Assembly: GCA_900073065.1 (NCBI GenBank)
Contig: FJOG01000006.1
Location: 335,167 to 399,166 of the forward strand
Reading direction: 5' to 3'
Length of the DNA: 64,000 nt
Origin: Phialocephala subalpina
Lineage: Eukaryota; Ascomycota; Leotiomycetes; Helotiales; Mollisiaceae
Of the stretch, positions 1 to 11,999 are shown piece after piece. The translations under genes were made by a program, and so were the position numbers. A model generated the notes under the pieces. It saw nothing but the letters and a program-made list of their open reading frames with translations, ran no database searches and had not been told where the DNA came from. Each line of letters starts with the position of its first letter. The stretch's first letter is position 1.

Positions 1-3000
1 GGACCCGATGGCGTTCCTGAAGCTACCGTCACTGGTAGAGGCGAGGTGGACACGGAAGGTGTTGATGTTGGAGATACTGGTATCGAAACAGATGTGCTTG
101 AAATACTGGGAACTGACGACGATGGTATCGAGACCGTTCCAGAGGATGGAGTGACAACAACTATCGGCGGTGAGGAAGAGGGTATAAGCGACGGAGCCGA
201 ACTGGAAGTACTCGAAGGCGTTGTGCCAGGACTCGATACACTCGATAAAGATATTACGCTTGTCGAGGGCGTGGCAATAACCACAGGAGGCGACGAAGAC
301 GGTGTCAAGGAAGAACTTGAGCTAGAAGAACTCGATATGCTCGGCGATGAGACTGAAACAGACGCAGAGCTCGTCGATGGGGTAACAACGAGAACCGGAG
401 GCGACGAAGAGGTGCTAGAGCTCACAACGCTGGATGTACTCGATATCGACGAAGAGGAATTCGAGGAGACGGAAATTGTCGGTGTCAAAGAAGGCACGCT
501 GGTACTCAAACTCGGGGTGATCGTTGGGGGTGTCGTGATCGAACTGGAGCTATTTGATGTAATCGTAATCCCACAGCCATCTATCGAGTTGAAGTCGGTC
601 ACACAAGTAATGACCGGCTCAGGTCCACCGCTCCGAGCAACGGTCGTGAAGAATCCACCTATGCTTGCTATGGCGAATCCAACCCTTGGCGAAGGCGGAA
701 CTGTGGTACATACGACCGTGGCATTCAAGCAAGTGTTGATGCTGGAGGAAGGAGTAGGTGTAATTATACTGGACGAGTTCGAGGTGATTGTGGGTGTTAC
801 TAAAACGCTCGAGGAATTCGAGGTCGTGGTAATGCCGCAGCCAGGAATTGTGGCCAACGAGGTCGTACAATCAGTCTCCAATTGCCTTTTCCCAATCACA
901 GGAAATGTCGTACATGAGACGATATTCGTCATGCAAGAGGGAAGGCTGGTTGTGGGAGTTATTGGCGGACTCGAAGTGGAGGACGTAGAGTTGACACCAC
1001 AGCCAGGAATTGAGAAGAAAGATGTCGCACAATCCGTCAGAGCGACAGATTGTCTCTTGATAATGATATCTGGACATGAGACCGTGCTCGTCATGCAGGA
1101 AGGAAGAGGACTAGAAGACGTCGTCGTGATAGGAGTACTCGAAGTGCTTGCACATCCTGGAGTTGTGAAGAATGAGGTAACACAATCCGTATTGAATTGT
1201 CTCTTGCCAATGATGTCTGGACAGGATACCGTGCTGGTCATGCAAGGAGGAAGGCTGCTGCTGGGTGTGATTGTTGGGAAAGAGGTCGTGCTTCCACAGC
1301 CGAACAAGATAGAAAATGAGGTTGCACAATCTGTTTGCAGTTGTCTTTTGCCAATGATGGGGAATGTGGTGCAAGATACAGTGCTCGTCAAGCAAGTGTT
1401 CACGCTGCTAGTTGGCGTTGGAGACGATGTGATAGAGCTATTGGAAACCAGCAATATGGGTATCGATGGTGTTGGAGTAATGGAGGAGCTGTTGCTGGTC
1501 GGAGTAATAATAGGCGGACTCGACGAGGAGATACAGCTAGCCGCAGTCGAATAAGAAGTCACACAATCCGTGGGTGATTGTCTCTTAAAAATAATATCAG
1601 GACAAGAAACAATGGGTGTTATGCACGGGTCACTGCTCGAGGTCGGTGTGATTGACGGGGGAATTGTCGAAGAAAGACAGCTCTCTGCGGTAACAAAAGC
1701 AGTGACGCAGTCCTCCGAGCCACATTCAACGATGCTCGACAGGCAAGGATCAACGCTGGAGGTGATCACTGGCGGAGTCGACGACGAAATACAGCTCGCA
1801 GCAGTCGAATAGGAGGTAACGCAATCCGTAGACCCTTGTCGTTTGAAGATGATGTCTGGACAAGAGACAATGGGAGTTACGCAAGGGTCGACACTTGATG
1901 AAGAGCTCGGGGGACTTGTGATTGTTGGTGAGCTTGAGGAAAACGTGATGTCGCACTCGAACAGCCGGTAAAATTCAGTGAAGCAGTCCGTTGGTGTAGG
2001 TCTAAACTGGTCCGTACAATAAACGGCGCTGGTAAGGCATGGATCAACGCTTGAAGTCGGAGTAATTATTGGCGGGCTCGATGTGGACGTGACTCCACAG
2101 CCAGCTAAAGTCGAGTATTGAGTGAAGCAGACCGAATCGCTACATTCCTCAAAGCTTATGACACATGGATCAACACTGACCGACGTACTCGATGACGGAG
2201 GACTCGTGATTATAGGCGGACTTGAGGTTGTAGTGACTCCGCAGGAAGCTGCAGTTGAGTAATAAGTGAAGCAAACCGAGTCGCTGCATTCCTCGAAGCT
2301 AGAAACACATGGATCAACGCCGATTGAAGCGCTCGACGATGGAGGGCTTGTAATAATCGGCGGAGAAGTGATTGAGACGCTCGAGGTTGTCGATACAGAT
2401 GTCGAGCATGGAATCTCAGTATATGAAGTCGCGCAGTCGGTTTCAAGCTGCCGTTTCCCAAGCCTCACGATCTGATTGTAGGTTGTGCATGCAACTGAAC
2501 TGGTATAACAGAGGCCAGGATTGGAGAAGATTCGAACTAAACTCGGTGTAGGTGTGGGAGTCGGTGTAGGGCATGCGAAGAATGAAGTGGCACAGTCTGT
2601 CTCAAGCTGCCTTTTTCCAAGCTTCACGATTTGGTTGTATGTTGTGCAAGAGACCGTACTTGTAAAGCAGAGATCAGGATTTGAAATGATTCGAATCAAG
2701 CTCGGTGTCGGTGTAGGAGTGGGGGTAGGCGTTGTAGGGCATGCGAATGTCTCGGTGAGTGTAGAACATTGTACTTCATTGTATCTTGCCCGAAGCTTTC
2801 CTGGAACATTGACAGTCGAGCAAGTAACCTCCGTGCTCGAACAAGAGCTTCCAAATAAGAGAGACGGGTTGAAGAGTATCGGGTTGAAGGTGATCACACT
2901 GAACGGCGGGGTTGTGGGTGTGGGGCTCGGCGAACATGCGATTGTCTCCGTGTAGGTGGAACATTGAACCTCATTGTATCTTGCGCGCAACTTCCCTGGA

Positions 3001-3525
3001 ACGTTGACAGTAGAGCAGTCTGTTTGGGTAGTAACGCAGGGAAGGTCGACGATCAGAGAAGGATTGAATACCGGAGCAAGCGTGAATGCGGCCTTTGCTG
3101 AGGCGGCCGTGGAAAGTGGTGCTGCTGAAGCCACTGTGGCAGGCGCTAAGCATACTTTTAGCCTCGATAATATCGAACGAAGGTAGACACGCACGAAATA
3201 CTAGACCTCTCTCGCCCACTTCGGCCTTCATACGCGGTGCGATGGAATTATCTCTGCGCCATGTAGGATGGAACTCAGATTTTGATCCATCTGGCAAGGT
3301 CTTCTCGAGGAATACCATAAGACCGATGAAAAAGAGTGTCACGGCCAAGCATCCAAGCATGCCATAGATTCGAGTGAGCATAGGCCGCACTGAGGGGTTC
3401 CCTCTTCCTACGAATATAGTCAGTAGGTTCCAGCTCGAGAAAAACATGAATCACCCACGTGAGAGCTTGACCTTCCTTTCTCCCTCCCGCCCCTCATCCT
3501 CGTTCTTCTTCCTCGAAAACACCAT
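1..3525 (-). CDS. Large Cys-rich tandem-repeat, type II membrane surface protein (5' part; continues past window edge)
   Basis: Model complement(join(<1..3145,3207..3407,3459..3525)), over 1,130 residues, C terminus outside the window. Exon 1 begins MVFSRKK; intron 1 (3408-3458, 51 nt) has donor GTGGGT and a CTACTGAC branch before GTAG; intron 2 (3146-3206, 61 nt) ends CTTAG. Both junctions keep phase 1. The N terminus is short and basic, then one membrane span (GMLGCLAVTLFFIGLMVFLE), so the bulk should face outside. Next come an Ala-rich linker and two copies of CSTVNVPGKLRARYNEVQC. About 12 degenerate units of roughly 50 residues follow (about 2600 down to 600), each with a C-x-TS-x-V-x-C core and a TDC-[AV]-TS core, for example GKRQLETDCATSFF. 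Below about 560 the sequence is Ser/Thr/Pro-rich and mucin-like. I checked most lines of exon 3 for stops in this frame and found none down to base 1. Family unknown; adhesin or wall-associated surface protein is an inference. Confidence 0.8.
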
Positions 3526-5325
3526 GCTGAACAACGAACGAAATAAAAAAAAAGATGAAAGAATGTTGTGAGAAGAACAAGATCAGTTATACAATCAAAC
3601 GAATGGAATAGGCTGCATAGCAGCAATATTTTCTGCCTAGAAAATAGCAAAGGGAAAGGACTGCGAAAGCGTGACACAACACTGACAGCGCCATCTTGGT
3701 ATATACGCCCGACAATCTCGGCGCGAACGGACAAACCCCATGCACTGCTGAATTTATTTTGGTCGAGGGAGAAAGGTTTCCTAAAATCCGAAGGCGTGCA
3801 GTCGTGCCTGGTTTGGCTAGCCAATTAGGACAAGGAGGCTGCCACAGCTGAAATTTTGGGGTTGTACCTGCATGATCTGGACCAATGAGGAATATGAGGC
3901 TGTGTTTTGAGGTCCAATCTTTGTGTGTTGACGGGAGTGCTTTTTCGAGGCAGGACTTTCTGCGACAGTATTGAAAAACAAATCTTTTCAAGTCGAGACT
4001 TTGATCCCAAGGATTTCGTGCATTGTACTCGAGTACGTCCGTCTGAGTTCTGGGTCAATACGAGACCAAGATGACAGTATCTTCGGGGTTTCGGACAGTT
4101 CGACGGACTTTGTTCTGCGCGATGCCCTTCAGATGAACATTGTTGTTCTTGACCACTCTCTGGAAAGAAAGGTATCGAGAGTTTATGCGTACTTACGGAG
4201 GTATCCAGACTGCCTGTTTGGGGGCTGAGAACCCAAGAAAGCCCTCAGATTTTATCGTTATGATTGGGTCAGATCTGAATTGATACATGGCTTTCCAGCC
4301 ATTAGGTTTCAGGGTCCTCCCGTTGATTTCAGCCACATTCAAGCCTTGTGTCGGGGAAAGAAAAGGGGCCCAGAACGATCAGACGTTGATCTGCCTTGTG
4401 GACTTGTAAGGCTGAGCTTGGAGACGGATATCTGAATCAATCAGATATTCAATGTGGGATCGTGGAACTTGAGGCGTTATCCGCCAAGAGATGAGCGCTA
4501 CACATCACATTGAGATGCTTCGAAAATCGACGAGACTGGCCAGAGGTTGAGTTTCGCATTATTATTGAATCTGGAGAGAAGGCAGGAAGCAGGGTGTTTT
4601 TCCAGAAGGCTGTGAGTTGCTGGGTTTGGAAGTGCATGAAAGAATGTGAGTGATTTTAAGGCTCTCGCCCCTGAGCTAACCGGAAAGAGGCGATAAACAC
4701 GCACGTGATAAATACTTACAATCCTGTCTCTAAGGCTCTGCTCGCTAGACAAACAAATGAAAGCGCTCTGTTTCGACATATGAATAAAGGCAGAACGACT
4801 TTGGATGCTGACAAGATGAGTATTTGAAGACTGTGATCTTCACGTGATGCTATCACGTGCTCTCGCAATGACTTCATCTCCCAGAGCGGTAGAGCTAGAA
4901 TGTATCATGTAAACGAACTCTTTCTGTTGCCGAAGGCACCAATCCTCGATCCATGAACAGACACGGCCTGGGAAATCTCTCAGATCGACGAGCGTCTTCT
5001 GCACCCCTAGCTTCTCGGTCAAGCTTGCCGAGCCTCCTTCATTTACCCGGATCCAGCTCGAGCTCCAAATGGTTCCTACCGCTATCTGATCGTTCTAGAA
5101 TCTGATGTGGACGTCAGTGTAACAACTTAACCTAAAGTAGTTGAGTTGACGAGCCGAGACTTTCGGCCGAAGAGTCTCTTTAGTCGAGGAGGACTTCAAC
5201 GCTGCGAGATGAGAAGAAGGGGGAAGGTGGCTGTGCTCTATTTCACCAAAATCAAAAATCTTGTATGTTTTACGATCTTTGATATAGATCTGGGATGTGA
5301 TACATTATGAAGACCTTGTAAGATC
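3526..5325. other. Gene-free upstream region of the surface-protein gene
   Basis: About 1.8 kb between the start of the large surface-protein gene and the target site of the Copia element. The short ORFs here have no recognisable domain or consistent exon structure. It presumably holds the promoter of the minus-strand gene. The one clear site is a double E-box palindrome, listed separately. Confidence 0.5.
4841..4859. promoter_or_regulatory. Double CACGTG palindrome
   Basis: CACGTGATGCTATCACGTG is a perfect inverted repeat of two 8-bp arms around GCT, each arm containing the E-box CACGTG bound by fungal bHLH factors. It lies about 1.3 kb upstream of the surface-protein start, so a regulatory role is possible but only inferred. 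Confidence 0.4.
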
Positions 5326-5330
5326 TATTG

Positions 5331-5559
5331 TATCAGTTGCGGCAATGGTCAGGGCAAAATGTATGGTATTGATATCAAATCTGTCTGTTTAATTAAGTGG
5401 AAATGTCTACTTAATATAGTGCTCTCGCTGGAACATCGGCTTTAGGCTAAACCGCCTAATGAGATGATATATAACTAATGATGCGGCTTTATACCAATAT
5501 ATTACAATTTCCCTATCGTATTAAGACTATCGTCACAAATTATAAGTCCTTAATTAATA
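5331..5559 (-). repeat. 3' LTR of the Copia element
   Basis: 229 bp and colinear with 17612-17840. Differences seen by eye are transitions. It lies next to the purine tract at about 5560-5570, which marks it as the 3' LTR of the minus-strand element. Confidence 0.85.
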
Positions 5560-6889
5560 CACCCCCTAAGAAGGCTAACTTGCTGGTCTTTTTAAACTTA
5601 AAAGAGTGTTTAAAAGCTGTAGAAATAAAGCCTAAGTAAGAAAGCAGTAAAGTGATTAAAAGAGTAAAGATTATAATATTACGAATATAGTTTATATTTA
5701 AAAAGAATATCAAAGAAATCGCGTAATCTCGAAAATAGTAGTAATTTAATATTAAAACGCGAGAGTAAATGAAAATCGGAATATAATGGAAATACGCGTC
5801 GAGCGCGTCGAGAATGCACTTAGATATTATAATCGAAATAAGCAATATTGGATTGCCCGGAAATATACTTCATTATAGTAAAGTAATGGCAATTATAATG
5901 ATTGCTTGAACGGGGTTAATAACAAACTCTTAAAAGTTAATTAAATGCTTAATATCAATAAGATTAAAGTATTTAAAGAAAGATTCGTACTTTTAACGTA
6001 ATAAAGCTTTAATAAATCCGTTTGTAATCATTTTATTAGTGCCGATCCATTTGACGTTAATAGCTCCGTTTTTTGTTTGCTCGCGCAATTAGTGCTAGTG
6101 GATATCGATATATTATAGTTTTGTGATAAGCTTCGGAGAGTCCTTTATTATAAGACGAACGGTTTATAGGTTATCACAGTAGATCACGTCGTCATTAGGA
6201 AGATTTAGGCTAATAGCGCTAAAGAACTTATGCCATTATAGTAGCTACGTGCAGGCTAGAGCGAGAGCTTTAAACTTTGTTTCCGTTGTAAACGTAAAGA
6301 CCGTATTTTGCCAACCGCTTTTCCAATCGATCGTATTACTAAATAGTTGGAAGATATATCCTCCGGTGCTTTTGCGAGTATCGGGGTCGTCAGTTAGAGA
6401 GGCGTCGCTTATAGCTCTCTAGAGATCTACGATCGAGCTTATCGTTGGAGTTAAAGTAGACGCGCGTATACCCCCGAGCTTAAGAGCTAAGTATTTCGTA
6501 TTCTCGAGGTAGTCTAATAGGTTATTAGCAGCTTATTGGTATTCAAGTACTAGGTTCGTATGAAACGTTGCTAGTAATAAGGTGACGTATATTATATTTA
6601 GTCGGGAGATTATAGTTAAGTAAGTCTCGGAGCCGCAAATTTGTTGGTAGGCCTCGATTTCCGTAGGAATGGCCTACTTTTGATTTCGAACGAAGATTCT
6701 CGTAAAGTCAATAGGAACTTTAAGTACTTTCTTCGTAGATAGTTTCTTAAACCGTTTAATTATTTTATCGATATACGTATTTTAGTAAAGCCAGATTTTG
6801 CGCGCTATTTTGTCTCTTACGATTCGTATGCCTAAGAACCACTTCAACTTCCTTAGCTCTCTTATCTCATATGCCGCCATTAGCTTCGA

Positions 6890-7483
6890 TCGAAATTCTT
6901 CGTAGGCTAATCGATTTCGCTAGTGATATAGGATACAAATATCGTCGATATAGAAGAAGACTATAAGCTTGTTGCTGACGAAGAGATAAGCGCATTCGGG
7001 CACAAGTTTTAGGCCAAAGGTTTTGTACTTAGCGGAGATATCGTTAAACTACAGAATCGGTGACCGCACTAAGCCGTAAAAGGCTATATTAAGCTTGAGT
7101 TTCTTGTTAAAGATATTGTATTTATCGGGGAAATTAGTGTAAATTAACTTGTTAATTTGTATTTGGCCGAAAGCGTTAATAGCGTCAAATTGTTCTATCT
7201 TTAAATCGAAGTAAACAGCGATTGCCATTAAAACTCGAAAGACTCGAGCTATTAACATTATCGCGTAAGTTTCTTTAGGCTTGTGCTATTGTAGATCTCC
7301 TTTAGTAATTAGTCGTGCTTTATATTTGAGGAGGTAACCGTTTATATTAAACTTATAAGTGAGTACTTATATAAGTAATAGACTAGTTGGCCTTAGTATT
7401 ACTTTATCGACTATTTCGAACGTGCTTTTCTCGATGAGTTTAGCGTATTCTTGTAATATGGCAGCCTAAAAGCCAATAAAATG
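6890..7483 (-). pseudogene. Copia reverse transcriptase remnant
   Basis: Minus-strand translation at 7049-7258 gives the Copia RT block around residues FDAINAF and FYGLVRSP, equivalent to the usual DVKTAFLNG and LYGLKQ motifs. Further downstream at about 6910-6955 the frame reads FFYIDDICILY, the catalytic YVDD box with Val to Ile. Stops interrupt the frame on both sides. RNase H should follow toward 5600 but is too decayed for me to place. The nested Gypsy element interrupts the pol gene just upstream of this block. Confidence 0.75.
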
Positions 7484-7488
7484 AAAGT

Positions 7489-7826
7489 TGTAACGGTTGG
7501 CTCGACCAGCTAACTGTAAGGTTGGTTGTATGTGATAAGGACTAGGTGATTCCAAGGAAGAGTAACGTTCAAGCCTAATTACTAAGTATAGTGTTAAGAT
7601 ACTGTATTTAAGTTGAGCACGAAACTCCTATCTAAGGGAATCCCATCTACTTATATAGAATCTTCCTACTCCTAGATCCCAGTGGATCTCTAGAGTCCCC
7701 TGGAGTCCCTTGAGACTCCAACGGCTCCATCACGTGACTCCAAGTCCCGTGTTTCCCATGATCCTAGGGTCTACTATAAGCGAGCTTACTAAGCCTATAG
7801 TCCACTAGATTATGTGAGTCGTAACA
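7489..7826 (-). repeat. 3' LTR of the Gypsy element
   Basis: 338 bp, same length as the partner at 13653-13990, flanked outside by aaagt. It adjoins the purine tract and so is the 3' LTR. Confidence 0.92.
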
Positions 7827-7915
7827 CTATCCCTCTTCTAGCTAGCGTAGTCTCGACGCTTAAAGCGAGGTAAAGAAACATCGTCCCAAAGCTACGGCCT
7901 TCTTCCTTCCTCAAC

Positions 7916-8470
7916 ATGTCCCCAGACAGCGTCCATAAACATAAAGAAAGAATCAAACTTGCCCGCGACATTGAGGACGCAGGTTTTGAAATGACACCCT
8001 ACTCGCATTGTACAAAAGAAAACCGGAAGTGCGTAATGGCTTCCGAAAAATCATCTCGTTGTATTGAGTGCGTTCGTCGCAAACGTTCTTATGATGGCTT
8101 GTCCGACACTTAAGAGAGAAACGTTCCTCGGGAAAGTGATTAGGAAGCCATCGATCGGCAAGAGCGCAAGCTAGAGAAGTAAGAGGAGGAGGCAATAGCG
8201 AAAATATTGCGTCTCCGGAAACAACGTCGTCTACTTCGTAAGCGCCGTTCTAAAATGGCTGCTCGAGGCCTTCGTTTTCTTGACGAGTTGAATACTGCAA
8301 AAGCGAAGGAGAAAGAGGAGCAAGAACGGCGCGAGCGCGAAGGCTCTGTCGTGTCTAGGCCTATCTTTTCCGACGCGATTAATTTGTCCGCGGTCCTTAG
8401 TCTAGCCGACTAAGACGTGGACCCTGCTTTCTAGGCAACCCTAAGTTTTGACGGTAGAACGACTCAAACT
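7916..8470 (+). pseudogene. Antisense ORF of the Gypsy element: Zn2Cys6-like motif plus charged coiled coil (broken)
   Basis: One plus-strand frame starting at ATG 7916 stays protein-like to about 8450, between the 3' LTR and the chromodomain end and opposite to pol. Residues about 30-60 have spacing [C]x2-C-x6-C-x9-C-x2-C-x6-[C], the Gal4-type Zn2Cys6 pattern, except that the first and sixth positions are Tyr (TAC, TAT). A Lys/Arg/Glu-rich helix follows (LRLRKQRRLLRKRRSKMAAR, then KAKEKEEQERRERE). In-frame stops TAA/TAG at about 8111, 8141, 8177, 8411 and 8432 are one C to T change from Gln codons. Both Cys to Tyr changes are likewise single G to A changes in the context expected of RIP. DNA-binding by an intact version is an inference. 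Confidence 0.6.
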
Positions 8471-8990
8471 TCTCAAAGCAGTTGAAATTCCGTTCGAGTT
8501 CCCATGTATTTTCCGAATGTAAGTATCTTTGCCATTTGATCAAATACTTGACTCGATTCTTGACGTATTAGCAATCTAAGATGTCCTCTACATCGTATTC
8601 GGCGTTTAGATTGATTAGTTCGATTTTAATCTTTAGAGCTCGCGGTGCTCCCAATAGTACTAATTCGAAGAGGGATATATAAAATACCGGGTGTATATTC
8701 ATATTACTGGGTAAAGCGAGCTTATAATTGATTAGACTTTTGATTTTCTTGATTTTATATAGTCCAATTTTCTTGTAGTTTAGTTTATCGCTTGATCGTT
8801 TCGTTTTAATATTCCGACGAATTAAATAAACTTTGTCCCTTTCTTTAAGCGTAAGTTCTATATTACGGTGCTTATTGTAGTATAGTGCTGACTTAGTAGC
8901 CACAAACTGTATATCTTTTGCAAGTTTCTCGCGTAAAGACTTTAGTTTGTCGATTTGAATCCGGGCATTTTGTGCTTTCGACTCCATCGA
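8460..8990 (-). pseudogene. Gypsy integrase C-terminal domain and chromodomain remnant
   Basis: Minus-strand frame 8987-8568 carries the integrase tail (ALYYNKHRN, KVYLIRRNI, LPSNMNIHPVFYISL) ending at YDVEDILDC and a TAA. In the same frame the sequence goes on as YLIKWQRYLHSENTWELE, which is the chromodomain core (YLVKWKGY...NTWEP). The stop between them is one C to T from Gln. This assigns the element to the chromoviruses, whose chromodomains steer integration toward heterochromatin. Confidence 0.8.
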
Positions 8991-9248
8991 GTGCGGTATT
9001 TAATATACCTTTGGTTCGTACTTATAGTTGGCGTAGAAAGGCGAGACTTTCGTACTTTCTATTGCTGCGCTATTGTACGCGAATTGTGCCAGTGGTAAGA
9101 GTTCCGCCCAATTGTTTTATTAGTAATTGACGTAGTAACGGAAGTATATTTCCATAATTTGATTTAATCGTTCTATTTGTCCGTTTGTTTAAAGGTAGAA
9201 AGCTATCGAAAGCTTTTGTTTGATTCTTAATAGTGCGATTAAAGTAGT

Positions 9249-9527
9249 CTAAAATTTCGAAGTGAAAAGCTTATCTCTATTTGAGATAATCTCGTTTAAT
9301 ACCCCGTGGTTAACTACTACAATTCGCAAGAATGTATAGGCTAAATCTTTTGCCGTACATGTCTCAGAGTATAGAATTATATATGCGTACTTTGTGAGCC
9401 TATCCGTGATGACAAAAATAGCGTCGTATTCGATACTCGATATTAGTTCTCTCGAAAGTAGTAGTTTTACTACGAAGTCCCAAGTAATAGACTTCCAAGC
9501 ACTTGGAGGTGTATTCGGTGATCGCAT
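9249..9527 (-). pseudogene. Gypsy integrase catalytic-core remnant
   Basis: The minus-strand frame reads SITWDFVVKLL, then DAIFVITDRLTKYAYI and ISNRDKLFTSKF. This is the rve core of Ty3/Gypsy integrases (usual MDFI..LP, D.I.VVVDRLTK..H, SDRG..F.S.F). The first Asp sits in TWDFV and the second catalytic Asp in SNRD. Frame breaks surround it. Confidence 0.8.
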
Positions 9528-10556
9528 ATTGCTATAAGGAGTATGCCTCGCGGCCTTATTCCGAATACACGTATCGCACTTACTAATAACCTCGGTGGCT
9601 TTCCCTTTGAGTCTTAAAATGTAGAAGTTCCTAGAAATCCGCTCTACGGTTTTCGTAATTCTTTAGTATCTATAAGCTAAGAGTTCGTATTGTACTTTAA
9701 TGAACTCTAATTGGAGGTTCTTAGGAACATAGAGCTTCCCTTGAAACCGTAAAGTCCCATGCTTATTCGTGAAAGGCCCTATAAGTTATTGTAAAGCTAT
9801 CTTTGCGATAAAGTCTTTATCGTAATTTTCTTTGAAGCTATCGATAAGCGTCGTATCGACTAACCTCGAAATAGTAGCAACTATTGCTCCATTGAATACT
9901 AAGCCGCCTTCAACTTCTCTGAGTATCGCGTGTAAAGGAAGTTTGACGTCGTCCTAATATTCTGATTTCCGGCTAAGAGCGTTTACTCTGCCGTTTTCCG
10001 ATCTTTTGACATATGAAATTTTGAAGTTATACGTAGTTAACGTTTCGACCCAACGTACTTGTCTCCGGTTGAGTTCTTTCGTTGTAGTGAAAGATATTAA
10101 GTTCTTATAATTAGTATACACTTATACTTAATATTTCGATCTTTCCAAATAAACTCTCCATGTCCGAAGCGCTTCTACAATCGCAAGCAACTCTTTATCA
10201 TAAATTTCGTAATTTAATTCTATTAGTAACATTTTACGAGAGTAATATGCGATTAGTTGCTATTTGCTTTGCTCGCCGGGCTAATTGAGCACTGCATTAA
10301 TTGCAAAGTCTGATGCGTTTATTTCGATAACGATATGTTTATTTGGGTCGAACGTGAGAAGGAACGGTGCTTCCGTAAAGCGTTGTTTAAGCTGGTCGAA
10401 GGCTCCTTAGGTTTCGTTCGTCCATTTAAACGTTTAATCCTTCTTCGTTAATGCTATCAAAAGTGCTGCCACTGCAGAATACCTTTTCACAAAACGTCGA
10501 TAGAAGTTCGTAAATCCTAAAAAAGACTATACGTCTTTGATTGTCTTAAGTGCCTA

Positions 10557-11198
10557 CTAATTGAGCACTATCGATACTTTCGCAGGATCCATCGATAAGC
10601 CTCCGATTAAGACTACATAGCCCAAGAAGTTTGTTTTTTCCATATGGAATTCGCACTTCTTAAATTTGCAAACTAAGTTCGTATCCCTTAAAGCAGTCAA
10701 TACTGCTTTGATATCGTCAATGTGTCTAACGAGCGTTTTAAAGTATATTAAAATGTCGTCCAAGTAGTAGATAACCGTGATGTCTAGGAATAGTCGTAAG
10801 ACGGTGTTTATCATGCGTATGCATGTAATTGGCGCGTTAATTAGGCCGAATAGCATGACTAGGTATTCGTAATGTCCGTGCTTTGTCCTAAACGCTGTCT
10901 TCTATTCTTCTCCTTCCTTTATTCGGACTAAATTGTAAGCTCCACGCAAGTCCAGTTTACTGAAGACCTTGGCTCCTTGAAGTTTATCGCGTAGCTCGTC
11001 TGCTAGCGGTAATGGGTATCGATTTTTAATAGTAATCTCGTTGATTTTTCGGTAATCGATACATAATCGTTTCGACCCATCTTTCTTTAGTACGAATAGT
11101 ACCGGGCTGCCCGCTGGCGAAGCCGATAGTCGTATGAATCCTTTTGCCAAGTTCTCGTCGATATATTCTTTAAACGTCCTTAAGTCGTCTACCGACAT
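10557..11198 (-). pseudogene. Gypsy reverse transcriptase remnant
   Basis: Two minus-strand blocks in line. 11198-10902 holds [30 protein letters not shown] and [15 protein letters not shown]. 10856-10557 holds the catalytic YYLDDILIYF (YxDD) and NFLGYVV. These are canonical Ty3/Gypsy RT motifs 1-6. A stop separates the two blocks. RNase H should lie below 10557 but is only weakly visible. Confidence 0.88.
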
Positions 11199-11618
11199 TT
11201 AGTAAATAAGTGAATACGGTAGTTCCTTTCCGTTTTATAGGGGTATTTCGTGGTCCTACTGCCCGTGCTTAAAGAGTGCCTCGATCTTTTTTTCGTCTTT
11301 AAAGAAGTTCAAAAACTCGTGGTATTCTATTGGTATTTGCTTTAATAGTGGATCCTAAGTATAGTATTTTAACTCTTTTAAGGAAGTGGCGCAAACTTCT
11401 TTTTAGCTATTCGTTTTTATTTCGATGAACGAGATTTTGCAAGTTTAGTATTTATTAAATGTAAGCGTTTCTTTAACTCAGTCGATCGTTGGATTGTACT
11501 GTCTAATCCATGGTATTCCGAGTATAAGTGGGTGACCGATATTAGCTACGTCGAAGCTTATCTTCTCAATATGTCCTCGTCGTATGACTATAATTTGCGG
11601 TACTGTTTCTACGTCGAC

Positions 11619-11897
11619 TTATCCGGAACTCAAAGGGCTTCCGTCGACCGTGATAATAGAGTATAATCGTGACTTGACTATTGTGGCCCATTCGTTGTCC
11701 AATACTAATTGCCTTAACACGTAATTGCCCGTTGCTCTCGAGTCGATCATTACTTTGATCTTGTGCATACTTATTTGTACTATACAAAATAATTGTTCGG
11801 CGCCTCCGCCAATAGCACACACTTCCTTGTGCCACTGCCTACTGAGTACGTCTTCCCACCGGCGGCCTGATCCGTTAGCGTAGATGAGTCGAAACAC
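11619..11897 (-). pseudogene. Gypsy aspartic protease remnant
   Basis: The minus-strand frame includes KVMIDSRATGNYV, the retropepsin flap/active-site block normally reading (A)LIDSGATGNF. The Gly of DSGA is Arg here, a single G to A change that would kill the enzyme. Confidence 0.7.
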
Positions 11898-11999
11898 ACG
11901 TCCTACACTAAGTAGTGACTGTATTGCTTATTCGAAGGTTTCCTTATAATATGTAGAGTCATTTTTTGTGTCTTGCCACATCCTTCGGCTCGCGCTTTC

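Noticed and set aside
46..1554. 502-codon plus-strand ORF rich in Glu/Asp/Gly/Val
   Set aside because: Antisense shadow of the minus-strand repeat protein: the opposite frame gives Cys-rich repeats, stays open over more than 3 kb and has proper introns.
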